Below are positions 7,726-17,294 of a stretch of DNA of 51,467 bases, piece after piece (the first letter of the stretch is position 1; each line of letters opens with the position of its first letter). Origin of the DNA: Ignavibacteriota bacterium (lineage in GTDB: Bacteria > Bacteroidota > Ignavibacteria > Ignavibacteriales > Melioribacteraceae); the NCBI GenBank assembly GCA_013112585.1, contig JABFGH010000032.1:1-51467 (forward strand), read 5' to 3'. The notes beneath the pieces are model-generated. The model did not search any database. It was not told where the DNA came from and saw nothing but the letters and a program-made list of their open reading frames with translations. The position numbers were made by a program, and so were the translations under genes.

Positions 7726-7755
7726 GGGGGATAAGTTTTTTATCCCCTTTTTTAT
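7726..7755 (+). terminator. Rho-independent terminator
   Basis: ggggataa (7727-7734) pairs with ttatcccc (7740-7747) and is followed by a T-run (tttttta). It closes the two-gene unit ending at 7699. Confidence 0.8.
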
Positions 7756-7820
7756 TTATTTTTATACGATAAATGATTTAGTTTACTTCTAAAATAATTC
7801 ATAATAAAGCCATTAACTTT

Positions 7821-8951
7821 TTGAAAAAAACCTCAATTTATATACACATTCCTTTCTGCGATCATAAATGCATTTACTGTGATTTTTATTCAATCATTAA
7901 ATATGATGATGTTGAAAAATATTTTTATTGCCTTAAAAAGGAAATTGCGTTTTATGCTCAAAAATTCTCTGAAGGAAGAATTATAACATCAGTTTTTTTA
8001 GGCGGCGGTACACCCAGTTTTGTTAATTCACTTCTTATCGAAAACTTAATCACTGAGTTGAAGAAAAATTTTAATGTATCTGAAAAAGCAGAGATAACTA
8101 TTGAATCGAACCCGGGTACCATGGATGAAAAAAAAATAAATGATTATTTGGAAGCCGGAATAAACAGATTGAGCATTGGTGTGCAGTCTTTCAATGATGA
8201 AGAATTAAAATTTATGACCAGGATACATGACAGCCGAAAAGCATTGGAGACAATAAATTTAGCTAGGCGTGAAGGTTTCAAAAATATTAGTATTGATTTA
8301 ATTTTTAACCTGCCGAAACAGACAAAAAACAAGTGGCTTTCAAATTTAGAAATTGCTGCGGATTTACCAATTGAACATATATCCGCATACAGTTTAATGA
8401 TCGAGCGCGGGACAATTTTAAATAAAATGATATTGGATGGTAAAGTTAAAATAATGGATAGCGATTTTGACGCTGAACTTTATGAGATCACAATAGATTA
8501 TTTATCCGGCAATAATTTTCTACAGTACGAAGTCTCCAATTTCTGCAGGGAAGGTTACGAATGCAGCCATAATTTAGGCTATTGGAATTATAATGACTAT
8601 ATCAGTATTGGTACATCGGCACATTCATTTGTAAACGGAAAAAGATGGTGGAATTTCTCTCCGCTTAATTTATATATAAGTGCAGTAGAAAAAAATGGAC
8701 ATGCCGAAATTGGAAATGAAATTTTATCTGATAAAGAAAAGCTGAATGAGTTTGTTATGCTTGCTCTTCGGAGTAAAGGATTAAACATTAATGATCTTAC
8801 AAAATTTAATGATAAAAATTGGTTTAAGGAAAATGAGCAATACTTAACAACTTTGAAAAATGAGAACTTGATTTCCATCAAAAATAATTTTATTAAATTT
8901 ACAAAGCATGGTTACGCAATTTGTGATGAAATAATTTCTAAGTTCCAGTAA
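7821..8951 (+). CDS. hemW: HemW, radical SAM heme chaperone family (HemN-like)
   Basis: The 376-residue protein starts at a TTG. The first residues (KKTSIYIHIPFCDHKCIYCD) are the conserved HemW N-terminus, so the start is secure. The CxxxCxxC cluster motif is at Cys13, Cys17 and Cys20. FLGGGTPS and IGVQSFND are the usual SAM-binding and family motifs. HemW-type proteins bind heme and a [4Fe-4S] cluster and are thought to deliver heme to respiratory proteins. True HemN carries extra N-terminal sequence absent here, and older databases call this protein coproporphyrinogen III oxidase-like. The symporter gene follows after 16 bases. Confidence 0.88.
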   Translation: MKKTSIYIHIPFCDHKCIYCDFYSIIKYDDVEKYFYCLKKEIAFYAQKFSEGRIITSVFLGGGTPSFVNSLLIENLITELKKNFNVSEKAEITIESNPGTMDEKKINDYLEAGINRLSIGVQSFNDEELKFMTRIHDSRKALETINLARREGFKNISIDLIFNLPKQTKNKWLSNLEIAADLPIEHISAYSLMIERGTILNKMILDGKVKIMDSDFDAELYEITIDYLSGNNFLQYEVSNFCREGYECSHNLGYWNYNDYISIGTSAHSFVNGKRWWNFSPLNLYISAVEKNGHAEIGNEILSDKEKLNEFVMLALRSKGLNINDLTKFNDKNWFKENEQYLTTLKNENLISIKNNFIKFTKHGYAICDEIISKFQ

Positions 8952-8967
8952 AAACAAGCTAAGGAAA

Positions 8968-10185
8968 ATGATGAAGAAAATTCAACTGCACTGGCAAATT
9001 TTAATTGCAATAATATTAGGAGCACTATACGCTCTTCTTTTTACAAATTATGTAGAATACGTAAGCTGGATGGGGGATCTGTTTCTTCGCAGTTTAAGAA
9101 TGGTAATAATACCTCTGATACTCAGTTCAATTATTTCGGGAGTTACGAATATTGGTGAAGCAAAAAATTTAGGTCGATTAGGCTTAAAGACAATGCTATA
9201 TTACCTAACAACAAGTCTGTTTGCAATTGTTACCGGTTTATTTTTTGTTAATTTAATTAAGCCCGGCGTCGGTGCCGATTTAGGTTTTAATAAAAACATT
9301 GAAGGATTATCAGCGGCAAAGGATTCCTTTGGCGAAACTTTATTAAATATTATTCCTACAAATTTATTCGAATCATTATCCAACGGACAAATGCTGCCCA
9401 TAATTTTCTTCTCAATTATTTTCGGCTTTTTTATTACCCGCGCAGATGAGAAATCCAAAGTATTTTTAACTGATTTTTTCAACTCGGTTTTTGAAGTAAT
9501 GATGAAACTGACAATGTTCATTATAAAAATTACACCGTTCGGAATTTTTGGAATTGTAGCCGTAACGGTTGCCGATAATATTAATTCACTTGGAGAGGTT
9601 ATTGGTCGGCTTGGTACGTATATGTTAGTTGTATTAATTGCGCTTGCAGTTCATGCTATATTCACACTGCCGATGATGCTTAAATTTATCGGGAAGGTTA
9701 ATCCATTAAAACATTTTAAGGCGCTTCGAACTCCTTTACTGACAGCATTTTCTACATCATCATCCAGTGCAACTTTACCCCTTACTATGGAAGCTGTTGA
9801 GAATGGATCAGGTGTATCAAATAAAGTAACAAGTTTTACATTACCCCTTGGTGCTACAATAAATATGGATGGCACCGCTTTGTATGAGTGCGTTGCAGCA
9901 ATGTTTATTGCACAAGCTTATGGAGTTGCTCTTGGTCCTATTGAACAAGTTATTGTTGTACTAACAGCACTGCTTGCCTCAATTGGTGCTGCCGGCATTC
10001 CTATGGCTGGCTTAGTTATGATCTCAATTATTCTTACCGCTGTTGGTTTACCGCTGGAAGGTGTTGGATTAATTTTAGCTGTTGATAGAATTTTGGATAT
10101 GTGCAGAACTATGGTAAATGTGTGGAGTGATAGCTGCGGTGCTGTTATAATTGCTAAGTCCGAAGGCGAAACACTTAATGTATAA
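8968..10185 (+). CDS. Dicarboxylate/amino acid:cation symporter (DAACS, GltP/GltT type)
   Basis: A 405-residue inner-membrane transporter with about eight membrane segments and two re-entrant loops. Family motifs: STSSSSATLP (262-271, hairpin 1), NMDGT (299-303, cation site) and LDMCRTMVN with Asp377, Arg380, Thr381 and Asn384. In GltPh the equivalent Arg and Asp bind the side-chain carboxylate and the amino group of aspartate. Uptake of glutamate or aspartate with Na+ or H+ is therefore more likely than neutral amino acids or plain C4-dicarboxylates. It follows hemW closely and may be cotranscribed. Confidence 0.9.
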   Translation: MMKKIQLHWQILIAIILGALYALLFTNYVEYVSWMGDLFLRSLRMVIIPLILSSIISGVTNIGEAKNLGRLGLKTMLYYLTTSLFAIVTGLFFVNLIKPGVGADLGFNKNIEGLSAAKDSFGETLLNIIPTNLFESLSNGQMLPIIFFSIIFGFFITRADEKSKVFLTDFFNSVFEVMMKLTMFIIKITPFGIFGIVAVTVADNINSLGEVIGRLGTYMLVVLIALAVHAIFTLPMMLKFIGKVNPLKHFKALRTPLLTAFSTSSSSATLPLTMEAVENGSGVSNKVTSFTLPLGATINMDGTALYECVAAMFIAQAYGVALGPIEQVIVVLTALLASIGAAGIPMAGLVMISIILTAVGLPLEGVGLILAVDRILDMCRTMVNVWSDSCGAVIIAKSEGETLNV

Positions 10186-10218
10186 TTTAAAAACACTAAT
10201 AAATATGAATAATGATTT

Positions 10219-11796
10219 ATGAATAATGATTTAATTATTGAGAAACTTTCATTAACTGAAAATGATTTAGAACAGCTTAAAGCTCACAATGTAAGTATTG
10301 ATAGTGTTGCAGAGCAGTTAAAATTTTTTGAGAACGGAATCGAAACGATCGAACTTGAAAGAGCCTGTACGATAAATGACGGAATTATTAAACTTTCGGA
10401 TGCAGCGATAAATAATTTCTCCCAACTTTTTGAAAACGAAATTGCCGGTAAAACACTTTGCAAGTTTGTACCTGCATCCGGTGCCGCTACAAGAATGTTT
10501 AAAGACTTACTATTTATTTATAACAACAATGTAAATGTAAGTGAACTGCTTAATGATAAAACTAAAGCTGACACTGAAATAGCGGAAGCTGTAAAAACCT
10601 TTGCCGGGCTTAAAAAATTTAGCTTTTACAATGATTTGAAAACCGCAATGGAAAATGACGGATTTGATATTGAGAATTTAATCAGCTTAGGTGATTACAA
10701 TCCTATTTTGGAATACCTGCTTTTTGATAAGGGATTGAACCTCTCAAATCTTCCTAAAGGTTTAATAAAGTTTCATAGCTATGATGATAAAACAAGAACC
10801 GCATTTGAAGAGCATTTAACAGAAGCTGCCGTTTATGCATGCAATAAAAATAAACAAGCGAACGTTCACTTTACAATTTCGCCGGAGCATTTCAAATCGA
10901 TAAGTGAGCACATTAATGATGTGCTGAACTTCTATACAACAGACGGAATAGAAATAAACGTTGAGTACTCAACCCAGAAAAACTCTACCGATACAATTGC
11001 ACTTGATAAGAATAATAAACTGGCAAGAGATATTGATGGAAAAATTTTGTTCCGTCCTTCGGGGCATGGTGCACTTTTAGAAAATCTTAACTCAACGGAT
11101 GCCGATATTATTTTTATCAAAAATATTGATAATGTTTTGCCCGATAGTTTGAAGGAGGATACTTACACTTTCAAGAGAGTGCTTGGCGGAGCCTTGATTG
11201 ATATTCAAACAAAAACATTTAATTATTTGAACAAAATTGAAGAAGATAAAATTGATGATAAAAACATTAATGAATTAATAAATTTTGCTGAAGATGAACT
11301 GCAGTTATATTTGCCGGAGAAATTTTTTGCGCAAGATTTAGAATATCAAAAAAAATATTTATTCGATAAACTGAACAGACCAATTAGAATTTGCGGAATG
11401 GTTAAAAATGAAGGTGAACCCGGCGGAGGACCCTTTTGGGTTAAAGAACAAGCAGGCAGGGTGAGTAAACAAATTATTGAAGCCGCACAAATAAATTTTG
11501 AATCAGAGAGTCAAAAAGAAATTTTTGAATCCTCAACACATTTTAATCCGGTTGATATTGTTTGTGCTGTAAAAAATTATAAAGGCATTAAATTTAATTT
11601 GCCTGATTACAGAAATCCGAATTTAGGCATTATGGGTGCCAAAACTTATAACGGCGAAAGTATTAGAGTTTTAGAGCTTCCCGGTTTATGGAACGGCGGA
11701 ATGCATAATTGGATTACGCTATTTTTAGAAGTTCCATTAACAACTTTTAATCCCGTTAAAAAAATAAATGACTTATTGAAACAAGCACATCAATAA
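10219..11796 (+). CDS. DUF4301 family protein
   Basis: The 525-residue protein matches the DUF4301 pattern common in Bacteroidota: an N-terminal LTENDLEQLKAHNVS helix, PASGAATRMFK (about residues 88-98), RPSGHGALLENLN and GGALIDIQ blocks, and a GEPGGGPFWV block. The glycine-rich PASGAATRMFK and the GHGALLENL loop resemble nucleotide-sugar pyrophosphorylase folds, so nucleotidyl transfer is possible but unproven. No signal peptide. It lies 33 bases after the symporter. The 342 bases after it (11797-12138) hold only short open stretches (at most about 40 codons) that I cannot support as genes. Confidence 0.8.
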   Translation: MNNDLIIEKLSLTENDLEQLKAHNVSIDSVAEQLKFFENGIETIELERACTINDGIIKLSDAAINNFSQLFENEIAGKTLCKFVPASGAATRMFKDLLFIYNNNVNVSELLNDKTKADTEIAEAVKTFAGLKKFSFYNDLKTAMENDGFDIENLISLGDYNPILEYLLFDKGLNLSNLPKGLIKFHSYDDKTRTAFEEHLTEAAVYACNKNKQANVHFTISPEHFKSISEHINDVLNFYTTDGIEINVEYSTQKNSTDTIALDKNNKLARDIDGKILFRPSGHGALLENLNSTDADIIFIKNIDNVLPDSLKEDTYTFKRVLGGALIDIQTKTFNYLNKIEEDKIDDKNINELINFAEDELQLYLPEKFFAQDLEYQKKYLFDKLNRPIRICGMVKNEGEPGGGPFWVKEQAGRVSKQIIEAAQINFESESQKEIFESSTHFNPVDIVCAVKNYKGIKFNLPDYRNPNLGIMGAKTYNGESIRVLELPGLWNGGMHNWITLFLEVPLTTFNPVKKINDLLKQAHQ

Positions 11797-12138
11797 AGAG
11801 TAGTTCACTCACTTTTTTAGGGTATTACAAATTTAATTTTGCTGCAAATGTGATAATTATCGCTGAAAAGAATAGAAATATTTCCGATAGTATTTATTGG
11901 ATAGAGTATTTTAATTTTCAGTTATCAATAAAAATTATTTTCTAAAAAATCTCCATGCTAGGATGGTTTTGCTCAAATATTGAAAAAGTGCGTCAAATCA
12001 ATAGAAATTCAAACTGTGATGTTCTGCATCGTTTATTATTATAACAAAGGTTATGTTGCTATCAGAAATTATGAAGAAGATGAAAATTAAATACCGCCTA
12101 ACAATTACTTTAATAAACTTTTTAAGTAAAATAAATTA

Positions 12139-14442
12139 ATGTTAAGAATTACAATCATATCGCTCCTTATTTATTCGGCGTCATTATTATTCGGCGGGAA
12201 TTTAGATTCTCTTCAAATAAAATTGGATAATTTAAACGGACGTGAAAAGGTTGATTATATTAATTCGGTGGTAACCACAGAAGCAGAAATTAATAATGAA
12301 CTGGCGGAAGAGTTAAGCAGAGAGGCATTAGTACTTTCGGGTGAACTTTCCTACAACTACGGCGCAGCGGCTGCATTATTAAATTTAGGGAATCTACAGT
12401 TTAACATCAGCAGCTATCGGAATGCTATTGAGCACTACTCCGATGCACTAACATTTGCCGAAGAATTAAATGATAAATCTCTAAAAGCTGATTTGAATTA
12501 TCAAATTGGTTTGAGCTATCAGAGTTTGGAAAACTTTGCGGCATCCAATGAATACTTTTTAGATGCCTTAAATACATTCAAAAATTTAGATAACAATGAA
12601 CAAATATTTTATTCATTTAAAAATATAGCTGATAACTATGCCGCACAGAGAGAATTTGAAACTGCCGGAAAATACTATAGTTCAGCAGTTGAAAGAATAT
12701 CTGACGAAATATCCAAAACCGATAAATCAGATTTAGAGTTTAATATCGGAGAGATGTATTTCAATTGGGGTAATTTGGATAGAGCGCTTCAGCATCATCA
12801 AAAAGCATTAGAGTTAAGACACGAAATAAAAGATGATGAAAAATTAGTAGCATCGCTTAACAGCATTGGAACAATTTATTTAGAATGGAAAAAAACAGAT
12901 ATTGCCGAAGACTTCTTTTTGAAAGCAATAGGTATTTGTGAAAAATTAAAATCAAAAATCTGTAAAGCAAATTCCTACATCAACATTGCAAAAATAAACA
13001 AGGAAAAAGGCAACTTTAACACTGCCGAAAAAGGATTAACATCAGCATTAAATTTATTTGAATCAATTAATGATTCAAGCGGTATTCAAAAAGCATTAAG
13101 CAGCTTAGGAAAATTGAATTTTAATATGGGTAAAAATTACAAATCCTTAGAGTACTTTAAAATGCTGCTTTCAATAAGTTCAAAATTAAAAGATGAATCA
13201 AATAGTGCTGTAGCACTTTACAGTATTGGACTTATATATAAAAAAACTAATAGTGAACCATTAGCAGTTGATTACTTTTTAAGAAGTATTGAAGCTGCAA
13301 ATTCCGAAAAAAGGAATAAACTGCTGCTCAAAAGCTATAGCGAAATTTCAAATTCATACGAAGTTATTGGTGATTTAGAAAATGCGCTTAAGTATTCACG
13401 TCTTTATTCTTCAACAAAAGATAGTTTGATAAGCGATTTAAGTATTAGCAGAATGGCTGAAGTTAAATCTAATATAGAAATGATGAAGAGCAGGAAAGAA
13501 ATTGAAACTTTGCAGCAGCACAACTTAGTACAGGCATTGGAATTGGAATCACAAAGCAACCAGAGAAATTTTTTGTTTTTTGTAACGGTTGTAGTGATCT
13601 TAATTTCATCATTTGTTTATTACCGTTATTACATTAAGAGCAAAACAAATGAAGTAATAATGGCTCAGCGCAATAAGCTAGACTTACTGAATAAAGAGCT
13701 TAATAGAAAAAACACATATTTAACAGAATCAGAATCAAAGCTGAAATACTTGAATGGTACTAAAGATAAATTCTTTTCAATTATTTCTCATGATCTTAAA
13801 AATCCATTTAGTACTTTGATGGGCTACACAGATTTGCTGTCGGAATATTTTGATGACTTTTCGGATGAGGAAAAAAAATCAATTATCAACGAAGTTCAGA
13901 ATTCTACGCATCGTGCTTATGCGCTTCTAGAAAATTTACTGCAATGGTCAAAGTCTCAGCGAGGCGAGCTTAAAATGCTTCCCGAAAGAATTGATCTATC
14001 TATTGTCGTTTCAGATAACATTACGAACCTTTATGAAGAAGCCCGTAAAAAGAATATTACTTTAAAGTCCGAAATTAGTGAATCGACATACGTCTTAGCA
14101 GATTACAACACAATTTCTTCAGTTGTAAAAAACTTGTTATCAAATTCCATTAAGTTTACAAACGAAGGCGGAAGCGTTAATGTTTCGGCAAAAGATAACG
14201 GCGGTCATTTTGAGGTTGTAGTTTCTGATAACGGTGTATCTATTAGTGAAGAAGACATTAATAAATTATTTAGAATTGACGTTCATCATACCACAATTGG
14301 TGTTGCTTCCGAAAAAGGAACCGGATTAGGTTTAGTACTCTGCAAAGAGTTTGTTGAAAAAAACGGCGGCAAAATTTGGGTTGAAAGTGAATCGGGCAAA
14401 GGCAGCGATTTTAAATTTACTGTTCCAAAATATACAGCTTAA
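12139..14442 (+). CDS. TPR-containing sensor histidine kinase
   Basis: A 767-residue kinase. The signal sequence is followed by an extracytoplasmic array of TPR repeats (about 50-430), a coiled segment, one membrane helix (about 476-495) and a coiled linker. HisKA follows with phospho-acceptor His551 in SIISHDLKNPF, then a HATPase domain with N-box NLLSNSIKF (665-673) and G2 GTGLGL (727-732). The G1 box reads DNGVS (697-701) where DxGxG is usual, so its second glycine is lost. No receiver domain and no response regulator gene adjoin it. TPR periplasmic sensors of this type are frequent in Bacteroidota. The ligand is unknown. Confidence 0.9.
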   Translation: MLRITIISLLIYSASLLFGGNLDSLQIKLDNLNGREKVDYINSVVTTEAEINNELAEELSREALVLSGELSYNYGAAAALLNLGNLQFNISSYRNAIEHYSDALTFAEELNDKSLKADLNYQIGLSYQSLENFAASNEYFLDALNTFKNLDNNEQIFYSFKNIADNYAAQREFETAGKYYSSAVERISDEISKTDKSDLEFNIGEMYFNWGNLDRALQHHQKALELRHEIKDDEKLVASLNSIGTIYLEWKKTDIAEDFFLKAIGICEKLKSKICKANSYINIAKINKEKGNFNTAEKGLTSALNLFESINDSSGIQKALSSLGKLNFNMGKNYKSLEYFKMLLSISSKLKDESNSAVALYSIGLIYKKTNSEPLAVDYFLRSIEAANSEKRNKLLLKSYSEISNSYEVIGDLENALKYSRLYSSTKDSLISDLSISRMAEVKSNIEMMKSRKEIETLQQHNLVQALELESQSNQRNFLFFVTVVVILISSFVYYRYYIKSKTNEVIMAQRNKLDLLNKELNRKNTYLTESESKLKYLNGTKDKFFSIISHDLKNPFSTLMGYTDLLSEYFDDFSDEEKKSIINEVQNSTHRAYALLENLLQWSKSQRGELKMLPERIDLSIVVSDNITNLYEEARKKNITLKSEISESTYVLADYNTISSVVKNLLSNSIKFTNEGGSVNVSAKDNGGHFEVVVSDNGVSISEEDINKLFRIDVHHTTIGVASEKGTGLGLVLCKEFVEKNGGKIWVESESGKGSDFKFTVPKYTA

Positions 14443-14597
14443 CAAAACCACTTTCCTGCATATAAAATTATTTTTTTATTTCACATCTATTCATATATTC
14501 TGCAAATTATATTTATGAATTGAAAGAATATGTTCAATACATTTTAAATGATTGAATTTAGATATAGGATGTAGTCCAAAATATTGTTAGAAGATAG

Positions 14598-16967
14598 ATG
14601 AAAGAAAATGCACACAAAAATATTAATGAGCTTCAGTTAAAAGTAGATGGTTTGAAAAAAAGCCTTGAAGAAGCAAAATTAAGTACAAAGAAAATTAAAG
14701 CTGAGCTTAATCAAGAAATAAAACTGCGTAAAAAGTTAGAAAAACAGATCCAAAAAAGTGAGGAGAAATACTCTTCTCTATTCGAGCTTTCTCCTTCAGG
14801 TATAATACTGGAAGATACCAACGGCAATATACTGGATGCTAATAACGCCATCTGTAAATCACTTGGTTATAAACGCTCAGAACTTATTGGTATGAATGTT
14901 AAAGACTTAAATCCAGTTGCAAAAAAAGCGGAAGTACAGAAAAACTTAAAAAGAATTTTAAGCGGTGAACTACTGAATCTTCAAGTTGAAAACCTCCGCA
15001 AAGACGGCACGGTGCGTTACAGCGAGTTGTACGAATGTAAGATTACAATGCCGACAGGCAAAGATAGAATTTTAACAATTTCAAATGATATAACTGAAAG
15101 AAAAAAAGTAGAAGATTCATTTAGAGAGAGCGAAAAAAGATACAGAACATTATTTGAAACTGCGAACGATGCAATATTTTTAATGGACGGCAATAAATTT
15201 ATTGATTGTAATCCCAAAACTTTAGAAATGTTTAATTGTAAATGGGAAGATATAATAAACCATTCACCGTTTAAGTTTTCGCCCCCAAAACAAAATGACG
15301 GTCAAAGTTCAAAATCGAAAGCAACGGAAAAAATAAAGGCGGCACTTAAAGGTAAACCGCAATTTTTTGAATGGGTTCACAGCAGATTAGACGGAAGTAC
15401 TTTTGAAGTGGAAGTGAGTTTAAATTCTGTAAAACTATTAACAAAAAATTATTTGATTGCCACAGTTCGTGATATTACTGCAAGAAAGCTTAATGAAAAG
15501 AATTTAAGAGAAAGCAGAGAAAACTATAAAAGCTTATTTAATGGAGTAAGTGCCGGAATTTTTAGAACCACACCGGAGGGTGTTTTCATTAATGCTAATG
15601 ATTCATTAGTAAAGATGCTAAAATTTCCGGATAAAGAAACTTTGATGAATCAACGAGTTTCAGATTTATATTTTGATATAAGAATAAGAGATGAGTGGGT
15701 TAATAAACTAATCAAAAGTAAACAAAATCAAGATATGGAAACCCAGCTCCGCTGTTACGATGGAACATCAATTTGGGTTTATACAAGTGCTAAAACTGTT
15801 CGGGGACCCGGCGGTGATCTACTTTACATTGAAGGATATTTAAGAGACATATCAGCAAATAAATTGGCTGAAATAAGACTGCTCGAGAGCCAGCAGAGAT
15901 ATTTAGCTCTGTTCAATAATTCTAGAGATGCAATTATTTTAGAAAATGAACGAGGAGAAATACTTGATGTAAATAACGCATCTAGCGAAATGTTCGGCTA
16001 TAAGCGTGATGAAATGATCGGCATGTTAACAAAAAATCTATCTGCAGATTCTGAATATTTTTCAAAGCTCACCTCGGCAAACAAGGGATTATATTGCCCG
16101 CCAACGGAAATAATGGCTCAATTAAAAAATGGTGATCTGCTGCCGATTGAAATTTCTGCTGCAACTTTCACACTCGGTAAACAGAAATTATTTATATCCA
16201 CTGCACGCGATATATCAGGAAGAAAAAAGGCTGAAGAAAAAATTAAACTTTATACCGGCGAATTAAAAGAACTCAACAAGCAAAAGGATAGATTGTTTTC
16301 TATTTTGGCGCATGACCTTAAAAGTCCATTATCTGCGCTTATCGGGTACACGGATTTGCTCGAAAGCGAGTTCAGCTTAATTAATGATTCCGATAAGATC
16401 GAATACATCAACAGCATTGGTCAAGTAAGCCGAAACCTAAACAACTTGCTTGAAACTATTCTGGAATGGTCAATAATTCAAAAGGATAAAATTTCACTTG
16501 AACCAAAAAGAACTTATCTGAAAAAGGAAGTTGAAAAAATTATTCAGCTATTTAAAATTAGTCTGCACGAAAAAAATATTACAGTGCATAATAAAATTAA
16601 GGAAGATGAAATAGTCAATATCGATCAGAATATTCTTCACACACTGGTTAGAAATTTTATTTCAAATGCGATTAAATTCAGCAAAAACAACGGACGCGTA
16701 GTTGTAAATTCAAAAGTTAAAAATAATAATTTAGAATTTTCTGTCGAAGACAATGGTGTTGGTATGAGTCAGCAGACTTTAAAAAAGATATTTACAAACG
16801 GTGCCAATACACCTGCACGCGGAACAAAAAACGAAGTGGGCTCAGGATTAGGTTTGCTTATCTGCAGAGAGTTAGTAGAAAAAATTGAAGGGAAAATTTG
16901 GGCTAAGAGTATTAAAAATAAAGGGAGCAAATTTGTGGTTTCTATTCCTCTCGCAAATAGAGTTTGA
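14598..16967 (+). CDS. Cytoplasmic multi-PAS sensor histidine kinase
   Basis: A 789-residue kinase without signal peptide or membrane segments. An N-terminal coiled coil (1-50) is followed by four PAS domains starting near residues 54, 178, 306 and 432, each opening with the S..(R/K)Y..LF pattern. HisKA has His572 in SILAHDLKSPL. HATPase follows with NFISNAIKF, DNGVG and GSGLGL, all intact. PAS linkers end in DIT(E/A)RK or DISGRK, typical of PAS-PAC units. The membrane kinase ends 155 bases upstream. With no response regulator nearby, the output partner must lie elsewhere. Confidence 0.92.
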   Translation: MKENAHKNINELQLKVDGLKKSLEEAKLSTKKIKAELNQEIKLRKKLEKQIQKSEEKYSSLFELSPSGIILEDTNGNILDANNAICKSLGYKRSELIGMNVKDLNPVAKKAEVQKNLKRILSGELLNLQVENLRKDGTVRYSELYECKITMPTGKDRILTISNDITERKKVEDSFRESEKRYRTLFETANDAIFLMDGNKFIDCNPKTLEMFNCKWEDIINHSPFKFSPPKQNDGQSSKSKATEKIKAALKGKPQFFEWVHSRLDGSTFEVEVSLNSVKLLTKNYLIATVRDITARKLNEKNLRESRENYKSLFNGVSAGIFRTTPEGVFINANDSLVKMLKFPDKETLMNQRVSDLYFDIRIRDEWVNKLIKSKQNQDMETQLRCYDGTSIWVYTSAKTVRGPGGDLLYIEGYLRDISANKLAEIRLLESQQRYLALFNNSRDAIILENERGEILDVNNASSEMFGYKRDEMIGMLTKNLSADSEYFSKLTSANKGLYCPPTEIMAQLKNGDLLPIEISAATFTLGKQKLFISTARDISGRKKAEEKIKLYTGELKELNKQKDRLFSILAHDLKSPLSALIGYTDLLESEFSLINDSDKIEYINSIGQVSRNLNNLLETILEWSIIQKDKISLEPKRTYLKKEVEKIIQLFKISLHEKNITVHNKIKEDEIVNIDQNILHTLVRNFISNAIKFSKNNGRVVVNSKVKNNNLEFSVEDNGVGMSQQTLKKIFTNGANTPARGTKNEVGSGLGLLICRELVEKIEGKIWAKSIKNKGSKFVVSIPLANRV

Positions 16968-17294
16968 ATGTTGATTTAATTTTATTTCGATCAATTGCTT
17001 CTGATTCAACTATACTTTAATTAGTACATACATATAATAATTCGTAATCACTATTTATTTACTATTCCGATACCGCATCTATTATTTCTCACAGTCTGCA
17101 ATCTATTATCAAAATTGAAAAACTAACCTATTAGCATAGAGTAACTGCTGCACAAAACTCTCAATTAATTTGAAAAACAAACCTTATTAAAAGAAAATGA
17201 TTTCCGGCTAAGTTATCTTGTATGGCATAGTTTATGAATTTAGGATATACTTATCATAAACTAAAAGTACATATAGATAAATCGGCTTAATTTT
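16968..17294. other. Intergenic gap before the Rnf operon, no gene seen
   Basis: This AT-rich stretch contains stops in all frames and no recognised RNA, repeat or terminator. It presumably carries the promoter of the Rnf operon, but I could not identify a convincing TTG/TAnnTTTG pair. Confidence 0.5.

Noticed and set aside
11950-12089. Short ORF in the gap before the TPR kinase (a 23-codon frame starting at an ATG, about 40 codons open)
   Set aside because: Too short, no ribosome site and no recognisable similarity.
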